From: Oscillospiraceae bacterium
GTDB lineage: Bacteria > Bacillota_A > Clostridia > Oscillospirales > Oscillospiraceae
Reading direction: 5' to 3'
DNA: 45,406 bases
Assembly: GCA_017537045.1 (NCBI GenBank)
Contig: JAFYLN010000218.1
Coordinates: forward strand, 1-45,406
Shown here: piece by piece, positions 24,946-33,640 of the stretch
Numbering within the stretch: position 1 is the stretch's first letter
Layout: every line of letters starts with the position of its first letter
Made by a program: the position numbers and the translations under genes
The notes under the pieces: model-generated
Databases searched by the model: none
Told to the model about the DNA's origin: nothing
What the model saw: the letters and a program-made list of their open reading frames with translations, nothing else

Positions 24946-24946
24946 C
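24933..24946. promoter_or_regulatory. MarR operator O1 (over the -35 box)
   Basis: GTTGATTTGTCAAC, perfect 5-bp arms, covering the -35 box of the marR promoter. Centre is 37 bp from O2. Confidence 0.7.
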
Positions 24947-25013
24947 ACTTTTAAAATCAGCCGTAAGCTATGCTGATTTGACGGCCTTTAACCGCTTTTT
25001 TACTTGCAGGCCG

Positions 25014-25042
25014 TTGTTTTACAGGGTAAAGTGTGGTATAGT
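25014..25042 (+). promoter_or_regulatory. Promoter of trkA-trkH
   Basis: -35 TTGTTT (25014-25019), 17-nt spacer ending TGG (extended -10), -10 TATAGT (25037-25042). Confidence 0.75.
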
Positions 25043-25094
25043 GAAATTTATCAAGAGTAGTGGAAATATGCACTTTCTCATATAGGAGGTCACT

Positions 25095-26456
25095 ATGAAC
25101 ATTATCATTGCAGGTGACGGCAAGGTCGGCTCTACTCTGACCCGTCTGCTTTCTGCCGAAGGACATGATATTACCCTGATCGATACCAATTCCCGGGTTC
25201 TGGAAGCCAGTCTGGAACGCTATGACGTGATGGCTGTGCACGGCAACTGCGCAGCCATGGAAATTCTGCAGCAGGCCGGTGTCAAAGAAGCGAATCTTTT
25301 GATCGCCGCCACAAATGCTGACGAAGTCAATCTGCTGTGCTGCACCACCGCCCACGGTCTGAACCCGAAGCTGCACACCATTGCCCGCATCCGCAACCCC
25401 GAATACAACAACCAGATCTACAAGCTGCGCAATATTTTTGGCCTGTCCATGCCCATCAATCCCGAACGTCAGGCCGCCACCGAGATCGAGCGGCTGCTGA
25501 AATTCCCGGGCTTCCTGCGCCGCGACGTGTTCGCCAAGGGCAGAACGGAGATCGTGGAGCTGCGCATCGATGTCAGAAGCAAGCTGCTGGGCGCACAGCT
25601 GGTGGATCTGCCCGGAATCGTCAAATGCCGCGTACTGATCTGCGCCGTTCTGCGGGGCGGTCAGGCACTGGTTCCCAACAGCGGTTCCTTTACCTTTCAG
25701 GAGGGCGACCGTGTTTTCGTTACCGCACCCACCAAGGATCTGACGGTACTGCTGAAAAACCTTGGCATTATCACCCGCCGCGTCCGAAGCTGCCTGCTCT
25801 GCGGCGGCGGCCGGGTGTGCATCTATTTGGCAACTGCGCTGGAAAAGAGCGGCATCTCTGTCACCATCGTGGAAAAGGACTATGGGCGCTGCCAGCAGCT
25901 TTCGGAGCTGCTACCCGGCTCCACCATCATCCATGGCAATGCCGGCAATACGGATCTGCTGGAAAGCGAGGGCCTTGCACAGTTTGATGCTGTTGTAACC
26001 CTGACCGGCGAAGAGGAGCTGAATATGATTGTTTCCCTATATGCAAACTCTGTGGGCGTGCCGCAGGTCATTACCAAGCTGGGTCATATCAGTAACCAGA
26101 GCATTATCGACACCCTGAATCTGGGCAGTGTGGTATGTCCCAAGGAGCTGGCCGCAGGCAACATCGTCCGCTATGTCCGCGCCATGCAGAACCAGACCGG
26201 TGCCGCTATTTCGGTTCACTCCATTGCCGACGGTCAGGTCGAGGCCATGGAGTTCCATGTGGACGAAACCACCCGGGGCTGCGGTACCCCGCTGAAGAAT
26301 CTGAAGCCCAAGGCAAACGTGCTGATCGCCAGCATCACCCACGGTTCCGTTACCGAGATCCCCAACGGTGATTCCTGCTTCCATGCAGGCGATATTGTTG
26401 TGGTCGTCACCACAGGCCGCGGTTCCATCCGTCAGCTTAACGATATTTTTGCATAA
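25095..26456 (+). CDS. trkA: Trk potassium uptake regulator TrkA
   Basis: A 453-residue cytosolic gating protein with two RCK units, each a Rossmann domain plus a C-terminal ligand domain. The first begins IIIAGDGKVGSTLTRLL with acidic LIDTNSRVLE; the second begins about 230 with LLCGGGRVCIYLATALE. In the second the third Gly of the GGGxxG loop is Cys (GGGRVC), which may weaken nucleotide binding there. TrkA binds NAD(H)/ATP and opens the TrkH channel. AGGAGG precedes the ATG. trkH follows 11 nt later. Full-length for the double-domain form. Confidence 0.94.
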   Translation: MNIIIAGDGKVGSTLTRLLSAEGHDITLIDTNSRVLEASLERYDVMAVHGNCAAMEILQQAGVKEANLLIAATNADEVNLLCCTTAHGLNPKLHTIARIRNPEYNNQIYKLRNIFGLSMPINPERQAATEIERLLKFPGFLRRDVFAKGRTEIVELRIDVRSKLLGAQLVDLPGIVKCRVLICAVLRGGQALVPNSGSFTFQEGDRVFVTAPTKDLTVLLKNLGIITRRVRSCLLCGGGRVCIYLATALEKSGISVTIVEKDYGRCQQLSELLPGSTIIHGNAGNTDLLESEGLAQFDAVVTLTGEEELNMIVSLYANSVGVPQVITKLGHISNQSIIDTLNLGSVVCPKELAAGNIVRYVRAMQNQTGAAISVHSIADGQVEAMEFHVDETTRGCGTPLKNLKPKANVLIASITHGSVTEIPNGDSCFHAGDIVVVVTTGRGSIRQLNDIFA

Positions 26457-26467
26457 GGAAGGCACCT

Positions 26468-27916
26468 ATGAACTACAAAATGATGGGGCGCTTCATCGCC
26501 CAAATTCTGTCGATCGAAGGCCTGTTTATGATTCCTGCCCTGTTGATCGGCCTTTTCTGCGGGGAATCCGGTGCCGTGACGGGCTTTCTGTGGACCATGC
26601 TGCTGATTGCGGCGGCAACGATCGTTCTGTTTCTGCTGTGCCGCAATGCGCCCAGTGCCTTTTATGCCAAGGAAGGTCTGGTTTGCGTGGGTGTCAGCTG
26701 GGTAGTGCTCAGCGCCGTGGGCTGCCTGCCCTTTTATATTTCCCGGGAAATTCCGGCCTATGTAGATGCGTTTTTTGAGATCGTCTCCGGCTTTACCACC
26801 ACCGGTTCTTCCATATTGGCTAATGTGGAAGCCCTGTCGAAAAGCCTGCTTTACTGGCGCAGCTTCAGCCACTGGCTGGGCGGTATGGGCGTGCTTGTGT
26901 TCCTGCTTGCTTTTACCGGAGAGCAGGGCAAGGGCTTTACCATGCATCTGCTGCGGGCGGAAAGCCCCGGTCCCAGCGTGGGCAAGCTGGTTCCCAAAAT
27001 GCGCAAAACAGCATCCATCCTCTACATGATCTATATTGTTATGACGGTTCTCGACATCATCTTTCTGCTGCTGGGCAATATGCCGCTGTTTGACGCAGTC
27101 TGTACGGCTTTCGGCACCGCTGGCACCGGCGGTTTCGGCATTAAGAACGATTCCATGGCAAGCTATTCCCCTTATCTGCAGAATGTCACAACCGTGTTCA
27201 TGGCTCTGTTCGGCATTAACTTCAGTTGCTACTACCTGCTGCTTCTGAGACAGGTACGCAGTGTCTTTAAGGATGAGGAGCTGCGGCTGTATCTGGGCAT
27301 CATTTTCGGCAGCATCGCGCTGATCGTGCTGAACCTGCGGGGCTTCTATGACACGTTGGGTGAGACCATCCGCCACGCGGCCTTTACAGTTTCCACCATC
27401 ATCACCACAACAGGTTTTGCTACCACGGATTTCGACCTCTGGCCTGCTTTCTCCAAGGCGATCATCATGCTGCTGATGATCGTGGGTGCCTGTGCCGGTT
27501 CCACCGGCGGCGGCCTGAAGGTCGCGCGCCTGCTGCTGCTTCTGAAAAGTCTGCGGCGCAACATCGGACAGGTTTTAAAACCCCGCAAGGTGCAGGTGGT
27601 GCGAAACAACGGTGCAGTCGTGGATGAAAAGATCCTCGACAATGCCAATGCCTACCTGGCAGCCTACGTTGTTATTCTGTTTCTTAGTTTTCTGATCATC
27701 TCTCTGGATAATTTCTCCGTGGGCACCAATTTTACCGCTGTGCTTGCCTGTTTCAACAACATCGGCCCCGGTCTGGAGCAGGTTGGTCCTACCTGCAATT
27801 TCAGCGCCTACAGCACGGTTTCCAAGCTGGTTTTATGCTTCGATATGCTGGCCGGCCGTCTGGAGATTTTCCCCATGCTTGTTCTGCTCTCTCGCAGCAC
27901 CTGGCGCCGCACCTGA
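26468..27916 (+). CDS. trkH: Trk potassium channel subunit TrkH
   Basis: A 482-residue membrane protein that passes K+ into the cell. Four M1-P-M2 repeats are marked by the filter segments TTTGSSIL, GTAGTGGFG, TTTGFATTD and NNIGPGLEQ. VVGCLPFYIS-like and SFSHWLGGMGVLVF segments are the usual TrkH/KtrB landmarks. The C-terminus LEIFPMLVLLSRSTW is intact. Partner TrkA is the gene before it, with AAGGA between. A bidirectional hairpin follows. Confidence 0.94.
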   Translation: MNYKMMGRFIAQILSIEGLFMIPALLIGLFCGESGAVTGFLWTMLLIAAATIVLFLLCRNAPSAFYAKEGLVCVGVSWVVLSAVGCLPFYISREIPAYVDAFFEIVSGFTTTGSSILANVEALSKSLLYWRSFSHWLGGMGVLVFLLAFTGEQGKGFTMHLLRAESPGPSVGKLVPKMRKTASILYMIYIVMTVLDIIFLLLGNMPLFDAVCTAFGTAGTGGFGIKNDSMASYSPYLQNVTTVFMALFGINFSCYYLLLLRQVRSVFKDEELRLYLGIIFGSIALIVLNLRGFYDTLGETIRHAAFTVSTIITTTGFATTDFDLWPAFSKAIIMLLMIVGACAGSTGGGLKVARLLLLLKSLRRNIGQVLKPRKVQVVRNNGAVVDEKILDNANAYLAAYVVILFLSFLIISLDNFSVGTNFTAVLACFNNIGPGLEQVGPTCNFSAYSTVSKLVLCFDMLAGRLEIFPMLVLLSRSTWRRT

Positions 27917-27927
27917 ATAAATTTTAA

Positions 27928-27958
27928 GCTCCGGTTCAAAAGAACCGGAGCGTTTCTT
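27928..27958 (+). terminator. Terminator after trkH, touching the MATE stop
   Basis: Stem GCTCCGGTTC / GAACCGGAGC with AAAA loop then GTTTCTT. It overlaps by two bases the stop of the convergent MATE gene, and may end both. Confidence 0.85.
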
Positions 27959-29342
27959 ATGACACAGTCAGTTTCTGAATCCAGCTTCCTTTTTTCAGCA
28001 TTCTGGAACCGATGATGCACTTGAAAGAGTCCAAACACTGGCAAATGATGTAAAGCGGAATAATGGAAAGATCCGTAAAGCGGCTGAGTAAAAATGCAAC
28101 GGGGATCATACAGAACCAGACATAGCCGCTGTCAAACACAAAGGTCACAAAGGCCTTGCCGCCGGAGCGGAGGGTAAAATAGGTGGCGTTCAGATAGGAA
28201 TGAATGGGCATCATGACCGCGCAGATGAGGATCAGTTGTGTGGCCATCTGGCGGATGGAGTCCGTAGTATTATAGATCAGCGGGAACAGGCCGGAGATGG
28301 ATGCCAGCAGAAGTCCGAATACCACGCCCACCGCTACATTGGCTGTGATCAGCTTGCGGTTCGTATCGCGGATGTGCTCCACGGTATTTCCCGCACCCAG
28401 CATCTGACCCATCAGAATGCCGACTGTGTTGCCGCCGGAGATAAAGGCAACACTGGCAAGATTGAAGATCGTGGAAGAGATATTCATGGCGGGTACAACA
28501 TCCAGTCCGCAGGTGGAATAGCACTGGTTCAGAAATGCCATGCCGCCGGACCAGAAAGCTTCATTCAGCAGCAGAGGCGTACCCTTGGCGATGATCTTTT
28601 TCAGCAGCGTACCGGGGATGCACAGGCTGCTGTAGGCACCGTCGATGAAAGCGCAGATCTTCTTGTTGCGGTGCGTCCAGCCGGCCACAATGGAAAGCTC
28701 CACATAGCGGGAAATAGCAGTTGCAATTGCAGCACCCTGCACACCCAGCTCGGGCGCGCCGAAATGGCCGAAGATCAGCACATAGTTCAGCACCAGATTT
28801 ACAAGAACGGCAGTAATGCCTGCCACCATGGGGACTGTCGTCTGGCCGGTTTCGCGGAGTGTGCCAGCATAAGCATTGCTCAGCGCAAAGGGCACAAAGC
28901 CCCAATAAGTCATAGCAAGATAATCCTTACCGTACTGAAGCACCAGCGCCGCATCCTCCGCGCTTCCTTCACCCTGCAAATACAACTTGATCAGGGGTTC
29001 TCCGAACAGGAGGAAGAAACCCACCGCCAGCAGGGACAGGATTGTACAGGCAAGCACCTTGAAGCGGAAGGTATAGCGGATGCCCTCATGGTCATCGGAG
29101 CCAAAGAACTGGGCAGTAAAAATACCTGCGCCGGAGCCGGCACCAAAGACACACAGGCTGAACACAAACATCAGGCCATTGACGATGGAAACGCCGCTCA
29201 TCTGCAGGCTGCCCACCTGTCCAACCATGATATTATCCAGCATGGATACAAAGTTGGTGATGCCATTCTGGATAATGATGGGAATGGCTATTTGAAGAAA
29301 ACGCCTGTAAAGCGCCTTGTCAGCAGATAATTTTCGGAGCAT
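27957..29342 (-). CDS. MATE family efflux transporter
   Basis: A 461-residue, 12-segment membrane transporter of the MATE/NorM family that exports drugs or metabolites using Na+ or H+. The N-half starts with the IAIPIIIQNGITNFVSMLDNIMVG region; the second half repeats the fold (FWSGGMAFLNQCY, GNTVGILMGQMLGAG). Length is normal. GAGG lies 7 nt before ATG 29342. No partner gene; a repeat element begins about 30 bp upstream of its start, so the promoter lies in or near that element. Substrate unknown. Confidence 0.92.
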   Translation of the reverse strand: MLRKLSADKALYRRFLQIAIPIIIQNGITNFVSMLDNIMVGQVGSLQMSGVSIVNGLMFVFSLCVFGAGSGAGIFTAQFFGSDDHEGIRYTFRFKVLACTILSLLAVGFFLLFGEPLIKLYLQGEGSAEDAALVLQYGKDYLAMTYWGFVPFALSNAYAGTLRETGQTTVPMVAGITAVLVNLVLNYVLIFGHFGAPELGVQGAAIATAISRYVELSIVAGWTHRNKKICAFIDGAYSSLCIPGTLLKKIIAKGTPLLLNEAFWSGGMAFLNQCYSTCGLDVVPAMNISSTIFNLASVAFISGGNTVGILMGQMLGAGNTVEHIRDTNRKLITANVAVGVVFGLLLASISGLFPLIYNTTDSIRQMATQLILICAVMMPIHSYLNATYFTLRSGGKAFVTFVFDSGYVWFCMIPVAFLLSRFTDLSIIPLYIICQCLDSFKCIIGSRMLKKGSWIQKLTVS

Positions 29343-29373
29343 AAGTAACCTCGGATCATTTAATAGTAAAATA

Positions 29374-29657
29374 GATTTCAGTTTATCGCACTGTTAGATC
29401 GTCCTGCGGCCGATGCAATGCTGAGACGCATTGCGGAGAACGGATTCCCACGCCAGTTTGCGAACTGGCTCGGAATGACATGGAGATTTGGTAGCTGATT
29501 GCACCCAAATCGGTACAAAAATGCGTCAAAAACGAGTGTCATTGCGAGGAGCGCGAAGCGCGGCGTGGCAATCCATTTCCCCTGCATCCGTCAGGATGCT
29601 GTCGCCCCGCAAGGGCGACAATTCAAATTCCCAACAGCACGACAAACATCAATTCGA
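29374..29657. repeat. Modular intergenic repeat, copy E (long form)
   Basis: Ends: ATTTCAGTTTATCGCACTGTT at the left and the complementary AACAGCACGACAAACATC plus AATTCGAA at the right. Inside are two complementary halves: ATTCCCACG...CTCGGAATGACA (about 29446-29481) and TGTCATTGCGAGGAG...GGCAATCC (about 29538-29573), then GGATGCTGTCGCCCC as in copy A. The order of halves is the reverse of copy F. It fills most of the 371-bp gap between the MATE start and the nagA stop; the rest (29658-29713) holds a small GGGGACAAGTCCCC palindrome. Confidence 0.75.
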
Positions 29658-29713
29658 ACGGCAAGATTATACCAAAGAATACAGGTGGGGACAAGTCCCC
29701 GCCCGCTTTATTT

Positions 29714-30847
29714 TTACACAAGTTTTCCAGCCAGATATACCCGCTTCTTGACATAATCGGGACTGCAGACGACAAAATCCGCTTCCTTGCCGGGGGCAAT
29801 GGAGCCGACCTGTCCCTGAACACCCAGTGCTGCCGCGGGATTGCGTGTACAGGCACGAATGGCAGCCTCCGGCTCGATGCCAAAGGAAATGGCATTAACC
29901 ATACATTGCCAGAGGTTCGTAGCCGAGCAGGCAATGGTGCCGTCTGCAAGACGGGCAACACCATCAATTACTTTTGCAATCTGACCGCCCAGATCAAACT
30001 CTGTTCCCTCCGGCATACCGGCGCAGCGGCCGGAATCGGAAACGAGGATCATCCGCTCTGCACCGAACATGGAAAATGCCAGACGGACAGAAGCCGGATG
30101 GGCATGATGGCCGTCACAGATCAATTCCGCACGCACGCGGGGACACTCCACTGCGGCGGGAATCACACCGGGGTCACGGTGACTGATGGCGGGCATACCA
30201 TTGTACAGGTGTGTCAAATGGCAAGCTCCGGCACCAATGGCTGCTTTTGCCTGCTCATAGTCCGCATTCGTATGGGCAATACCTACTGTACACAGTTTAC
30301 TTGCCTCGCGGATAAATTCGACTGCGCCGGGCAGCTCCGGTGCAACGTCTACAATCCGCACAAGGCCGCCGCAGCCATCGTAGAGTTTTTGGAAGCCTTC
30401 AAAATCCGGTGCCTTCAAATAGTCCGGATTCTGGGCACCACGCTTTTCATAGGAGAAGTAGGGTCCTTCCATATGAATGCCTCTGAGTTTCGCGCAGCCC
30501 GCGGGTGCCTGTTCCGCAAAACGGCGGGCAGTAGCGAACGCAGTTTCCAAAACACCGTAAGGCAATGTCATGGATGCAGGTGCAAAGGAGGTGATGCCAC
30601 AGGAAAGGTAGTAGCGCGCCATTTCCACCAGGCCATCATAATTTCCATCGGAGAAATCAAAGCCGGAATTGCCGTGGCTGTGAACCTCCACAAGTCCGGG
30701 AATGACGGTAGCACCTTCCAGATCATAGGCATCCTCCGGGATCCGGTCGGGCAGCACCTGTCCAAAGCGGCCATCGGCAGTTACCTCAAAGGCACCGTGA
30801 TGAAATCTGCAGTCGGAAGCGTAGATTCGTGCATTTTTGTAAAACAT
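29714..30847 (-). CDS. nagA: N-acetylglucosamine-6-phosphate deacetylase
   Basis: A 377-residue metal-dependent amidohydrolase that removes acetate from GlcNAc-6-P. Seen: VIPGLVEVHSHG metal ligands, GIHMEGPYFS, IAHTNADYEQ, LTHLYNGMPAISHRDPG, LICDGHHAHP and the catalytic Asp in LVSDSGR. The product, GlcN-6-P, feeds glycolysis or, through GlmM (11334), wall precursors. Full-length, no signal peptide. AAAGGAG precedes ATG 30847. nagB is not in the window. Confidence 0.94.
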   Translation of the reverse strand: MFYKNARIYASDCRFHHGAFEVTADGRFGQVLPDRIPEDAYDLEGATVIPGLVEVHSHGNSGFDFSDGNYDGLVEMARYYLSCGITSFAPASMTLPYGVLETAFATARRFAEQAPAGCAKLRGIHMEGPYFSYEKRGAQNPDYLKAPDFEGFQKLYDGCGGLVRIVDVAPELPGAVEFIREASKLCTVGIAHTNADYEQAKAAIGAGACHLTHLYNGMPAISHRDPGVIPAAVECPRVRAELICDGHHAHPASVRLAFSMFGAERMILVSDSGRCAGMPEGTEFDLGGQIAKVIDGVARLADGTIACSATNLWQCMVNAISFGIEPEAAIRACTRNPAAALGVQGQVGSIAPGKEADFVVCSPDYVKKRVYLAGKLV

Positions 30848-30881
30848 AAGCGCTGCTCCTTTCCGGTATGGGTTTTCCTTT

Positions 30882-30910
30882 ATTTTACCACGGCCTTTTT
30901 AAAAAAGCAA
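30882..30910 (-). promoter_or_regulatory. Promoter of nagA
   Basis: Minus strand: -35 TTGCTT (30905-30910), 17-nt spacer ending TGG (extended -10), -10 TAAAAT (30882-30887). Confidence 0.7.
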
Positions 30911-30934
30911 TGAAAAGTGCTGCCGGAAAATGAT

Positions 30935-30962
30935 CAGACCGGCCTGAAAGCAGGCCGGTCTG
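30935..30962 (-). terminator. Terminator after the sigma/anti-sigma pair
   Basis: 12-bp perfect stem CAGACCGGCCTG / CAGGCCGGTCTG with a 4-nt loop, then ATCATTTTCC on the minus strand. Confidence 0.8.
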
Positions 30963-30978
30963 ATTGCACGGGGATGTT

Positions 30979-31593
30979 TTACTTTGTAAAGCTGCATTCC
31001 CAATATCCACTGATATTCAGCGGCTGTTCGGCTTTCTTTTCAGCGACAAAAGCGGAAATGACCAGCTTATAGCTGCCGCTTTCCACGCTGTCCAGCGGGA
31101 TGCTGATTGCTGCCTGACCTGCCGCGACGGTGACAGATTCAGCAGAGCCTTCTTTTACGGTATTACTGTTTGCATCCACGATGCGATATGCAGCGATGCC
31201 CAGCTTTTCGGCTTCCCTGTAAGGGAACATCTGCGGATTCACAAAGTCCGCAAGCACCGTCAGGTCGCTGCCGCTGACTGTGGCAGTCACCGTGATCTCA
31301 TCGGTCGCCTGCTCATAGGCTGTGCCTGTGATCGCTCCGCTGAAGTTCTTGATGTCGCGGAAATAGCCCTGCATGGCTCCGGTTGCCGCCAGCGCTGTGA
31401 GGGACAGGGTCAGGCAGACCGCCAGTGCAGCCAGCACGGCAATGGGCTTTCGGATATTTTTCTGATGTTTCATGGTATGTTCCTCCCTTTGATCGGTTAG
31501 TTCGATGGTACATTTTCGGATGATGCGGCGCTTCATCTGCGCGCTCATATGGATCTTGTCTGCTGCGGTCTTGATTGCTTTCTCGTCCATCAT
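30979..31593 (-). CDS. Single-pass membrane partner of the ECF sigma factor (putative anti-sigma factor)
   Basis: A 204-residue protein. A charged N-terminal part (about 1-45) with basic KRRIIRKC, one membrane segment at about 50-70 (PIAVLAALAVCLTLSLTALAA), then an extracellular beta-rich domain of about 130 residues. It overlaps the sigma gene by four bases (ATGA), the usual linkage of an ECF sigma factor and its anti-sigma. I do not see a zinc HxxxCxxC motif, so it is not of the ZAS type; role as anti-sigma is from position and shape. GGAGGAG lies 5 nt before the first ATG (31593); ATG 31590 is also possible. Confidence 0.65.
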   Translation of the reverse strand: MMDEKAIKTAADKIHMSAQMKRRIIRKCTIELTDQREEHTMKHQKNIRKPIAVLAALAVCLTLSLTALAATGAMQGYFRDIKNFSGAITGTAYEQATDEITVTATVSGSDLTVLADFVNPQMFPYREAEKLGIAAYRIVDANSNTVKEGSAESVTVAAGQAAISIPLDSVESGSYKLVISAFVAEKKAEQPLNISGYWECSFTK

Positions 31594-32078
31594 AAATACT
31601 CCTCCCGGTATTTTACTTCCAGTAGTTTTCGTCCTTTTTGCAGCCGCATTTTTACCGCAGATGTTGTACGGCAGATGATTTTCGCAATTTCTTTGATGCT
31701 GCATTCTTCCACATAATAAAGCGTTAACACGATCCGGTATTTTTCGGGCAATTCTGAAAGTGCTTCCAAAATCCCGCTGTCCGGCGGCTCTGTCCCGATT
31801 TTTTCCAGTTGTTCCTCCTCGAGCTGCGGATGGTGGAGCCGGAAACGCAGCAAGTCGCGGCATTGGTTGGTGGCGACACGGATCAGCCATGCTTTTTTAT
31901 GTTCTTCATCCTGAAAAGACGGTGATTTCCGGTATAGCTTCAGAACCGTTTCCTGAACCGCATCCTCTGCGTCACTTTCGTTTTTCAGGATGATCACACA
32001 TAACCGGTAGAGCATATCTACATACTGTTCGATTGTTTTTTCGATCTCATCAGCCGGCCGTACTGATGGTTCCGTCAT
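31590..32078 (-). CDS. ECF-type RNA polymerase sigma factor
   Basis: A 162-residue sigma-70 family factor. Region 2 (about 14-80) has DMLYRLCVIILKNESDAEDAVQ and KAWLIRVATNQCRDLLR; region 4 (about 105-160) has LPEKYRIVLTLYYVEE and IKEIAKIICRTTSAVKMRL as helix-turn-helix. No region 3, as in ECF factors. ATG 32078 has GGGGGG 7 nt upstream; a longer ATG at 32102 would lack this. The stop overlaps the start of the membrane partner. Its targets are unknown. Confidence 0.9.
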   Translation of the reverse strand: MTEPSVRPADEIEKTIEQYVDMLYRLCVIILKNESDAEDAVQETVLKLYRKSPSFQDEEHKKAWLIRVATNQCRDLLRFRLHHPQLEEEQLEKIGTEPPDSGILEALSELPEKYRIVLTLYYVEECSIKEIAKIICRTTSAVKMRLQKGRKLLEVKYREEYL

Positions 32079-32100
32079 ATGTGTACCCCCCTTTCTACTC

Positions 32101-32130
32101 ATAACACGTTCAGCAAGCCTCTTTGGTCAA
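32101..32130 (-). promoter_or_regulatory. Possible promoter of the sigma/anti-sigma pair
   Basis: Minus strand: -35 TTGACC (32125-32130), 18-nt spacer, -10 TGTTAT (32101-32106). The fit is modest; a sigma-specific promoter in the same region cannot be excluded. Confidence 0.4.
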
Positions 32131-32161
32131 TTATGATCACGATTTATTTTTCATATACGTG

Positions 32162-32194
32162 AAAAGGCACAGCAGGCGAAACTGCTGTGCCTTT
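32162..32194 (-). terminator. Terminator after the M20 peptidase
   Basis: 13-bp stem AAAGGCACAGCAG / CTGCTGTGCCTTT with a 6-nt loop, then TTTTC on the minus strand, 12 nt past the stop. Confidence 0.85.
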
Positions 32195-32206
32195 GAAATG
32201 TTCAGC

Positions 32207-33640
32207 TTAGCACTTGCTCATCAGACGGACATAGAATTCCACAGCCTTGGAGATGGTCTCCAGACGGATGCGCTCGTTGTTGCCGTGGATGGTGGCACGC
32301 TCGGCTGCAGTCAGATCCATGGCGGAGAACCGGTAGACCTTATCGGAAATACGTCCCCAGTGACGGGAATCGGAGCACTGCACCATCAGATAAGGGGCGA
32401 CGATGGAGCCGCGCCAGGTCTCTGCCACGGATGCAGCTACCTTCTGCCAGCCTGCACAATCGATTGTGGAAACACGGCTGGGTTCGGAGGCCTCCAGCGC
32501 GGTGACTTCTACGGATTCATCGCTCACTACCTTGCGCAGATAGGCAAGGGCGGATTCCACGCTGTCTGCGGGGTTCAGGCGCATATTGGCAACCATTCTG
32601 GCCTCCGGTGGAATAACATTTGCGGCTGTGCTGCCCTCCATCTGGGTAAATGCCACGGTGGTACGCACCAGTGCGTTCATTTCGCCGCCGCTCTTCTTGC
32701 CCAGCAGGTCGATGACCCAGCCGAAGCACCACATGTTAGCAAAGATCATGCGGTACAAGGGTGTGGAGTAGCGGCCGAGCGTATCGAACATCTGGGCTGC
32801 AGGCCCTTCGATATGTGCCTTGAAAGGCTTGCTTTCCAGCCGTGTGCAGGCGCGGGAGAGAACGCCCACAGGGGTATGGGGCTTGGGTGCGGAGGCATGT
32901 CCACCTGCGGAAACGCAGCGGAAGCTGGCATTCATCATCCCCTTTTCTGCGATGCCGATAAGACCGCAGGGCTGCTTCACGCCGGGGAATACATTTTCAA
33001 CGACAGCGCCGCCTTCGTCCACCACCATAGCGGGGGTAATCCCCTTGGCTTCAAAGTAGTCGACAATATTGACTGCTCCCTTACCGCTGACTTCCTCGCC
33101 GCCGGAGAAGGCAAAGTACACATCACGCTCCGGCTGGAAGCCCTGACCGATCAGGTGATTGGCTGCAAAAAGAACGCCGTTGAAGGTGACCTTGGTGTCC
33201 AGCGTGCCGCGGCCCCACATGACACCGTCTTCAATAATGGCTTCGAAGGCAGGTTTTTCCCACTGATCCTCATTGACGGGCACCACATCGTAGTGCGCCA
33301 TCATCACCGCAGGGTCTCCGGCTTTCTTACCCGGCCACTTGAACAGCAGGCCGCGGTCTTCCAGCGTACGGAAATCACAGACTGCAAACACATTGGGATA
33401 GAGTGTGGGGAGTTTCGCGATCAGCTTTTCAAACTCCGTATCATCCTCTTTGCTATGGTCATAATAGGAAACAGTCTTGCACTTGATAAGCGCTGCCAAT
33501 GCGTCCACAGCGCCGTCCTTGTCAAAAATAACTTCCTCATTGGAAATTTCAGGCTGGGCTTTGGGTTTGAAGGTCAGCGTACGGACAAGAACAATCGCAA
33601 AAAACACTGCGATGATGCCAGCAATGATAGAACCGGTCAT
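32207..33640 (-). CDS. Membrane-anchored M20 family metallopeptidase
   Basis: A 477-residue zinc peptidase or amidohydrolase of the M20 family with an N-terminal membrane segment (about 5-25). Metal and catalytic motifs: MMAHYDVVPV, WGRGTLDTK, FSGGEEVSGKG; the dimerisation domain lies between about 220 and 330. The overall length with an anchor recalls PM20D1-like carboxypeptidases, which act on acyl or dipeptide amides. The active site may face outward. ATG 33640 directly follows the stop of the preceding membrane gene with no gap, and the three genes 35066-32207 form one operon, so its substrate is probably linked with those membrane proteins. Confidence 0.88.
   Translation of the reverse strand: MTGSIIAGIIAVFFAIVLVRTLTFKPKAQPEISNEEVIFDKDGAVDALAALIKCKTVSYYDHSKEDDTEFEKLIAKLPTLYPNVFAVCDFRTLEDRGLLFKWPGKKAGDPAVMMAHYDVVPVNEDQWEKPAFEAIIEDGVMWGRGTLDTKVTFNGVLFAANHLIGQGFQPERDVYFAFSGGEEVSGKGAVNIVDYFEAKGITPAMVVDEGGAVVENVFPGVKQPCGLIGIAEKGMMNASFRCVSAGGHASAPKPHTPVGVLSRACTRLESKPFKAHIEGPAAQMFDTLGRYSTPLYRMIFANMWCFGWVIDLLGKKSGGEMNALVRTTVAFTQMEGSTAANVIPPEARMVANMRLNPADSVESALAYLRKVVSDESVEVTALEASEPSRVSTIDCAGWQKVAASVAETWRGSIVAPYLMVQCSDSRHWGRISDKVYRFSAMDLTAAERATIHGNNERIRLETISKAVEFYVRLMSKC

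Noticed and set aside
27780..27916. Truncation or frameshift at the end of trkH
   Set aside because: The last filter segment and the usual C-terminal STW motif are in frame and the terminator follows at once.
29658..29713. Small gene or terminator after nagA in the gap
   Set aside because: GGGGACAAGTCCCC is a palindrome without a T-tract on the minus strand and there is no start with a ribosome site.
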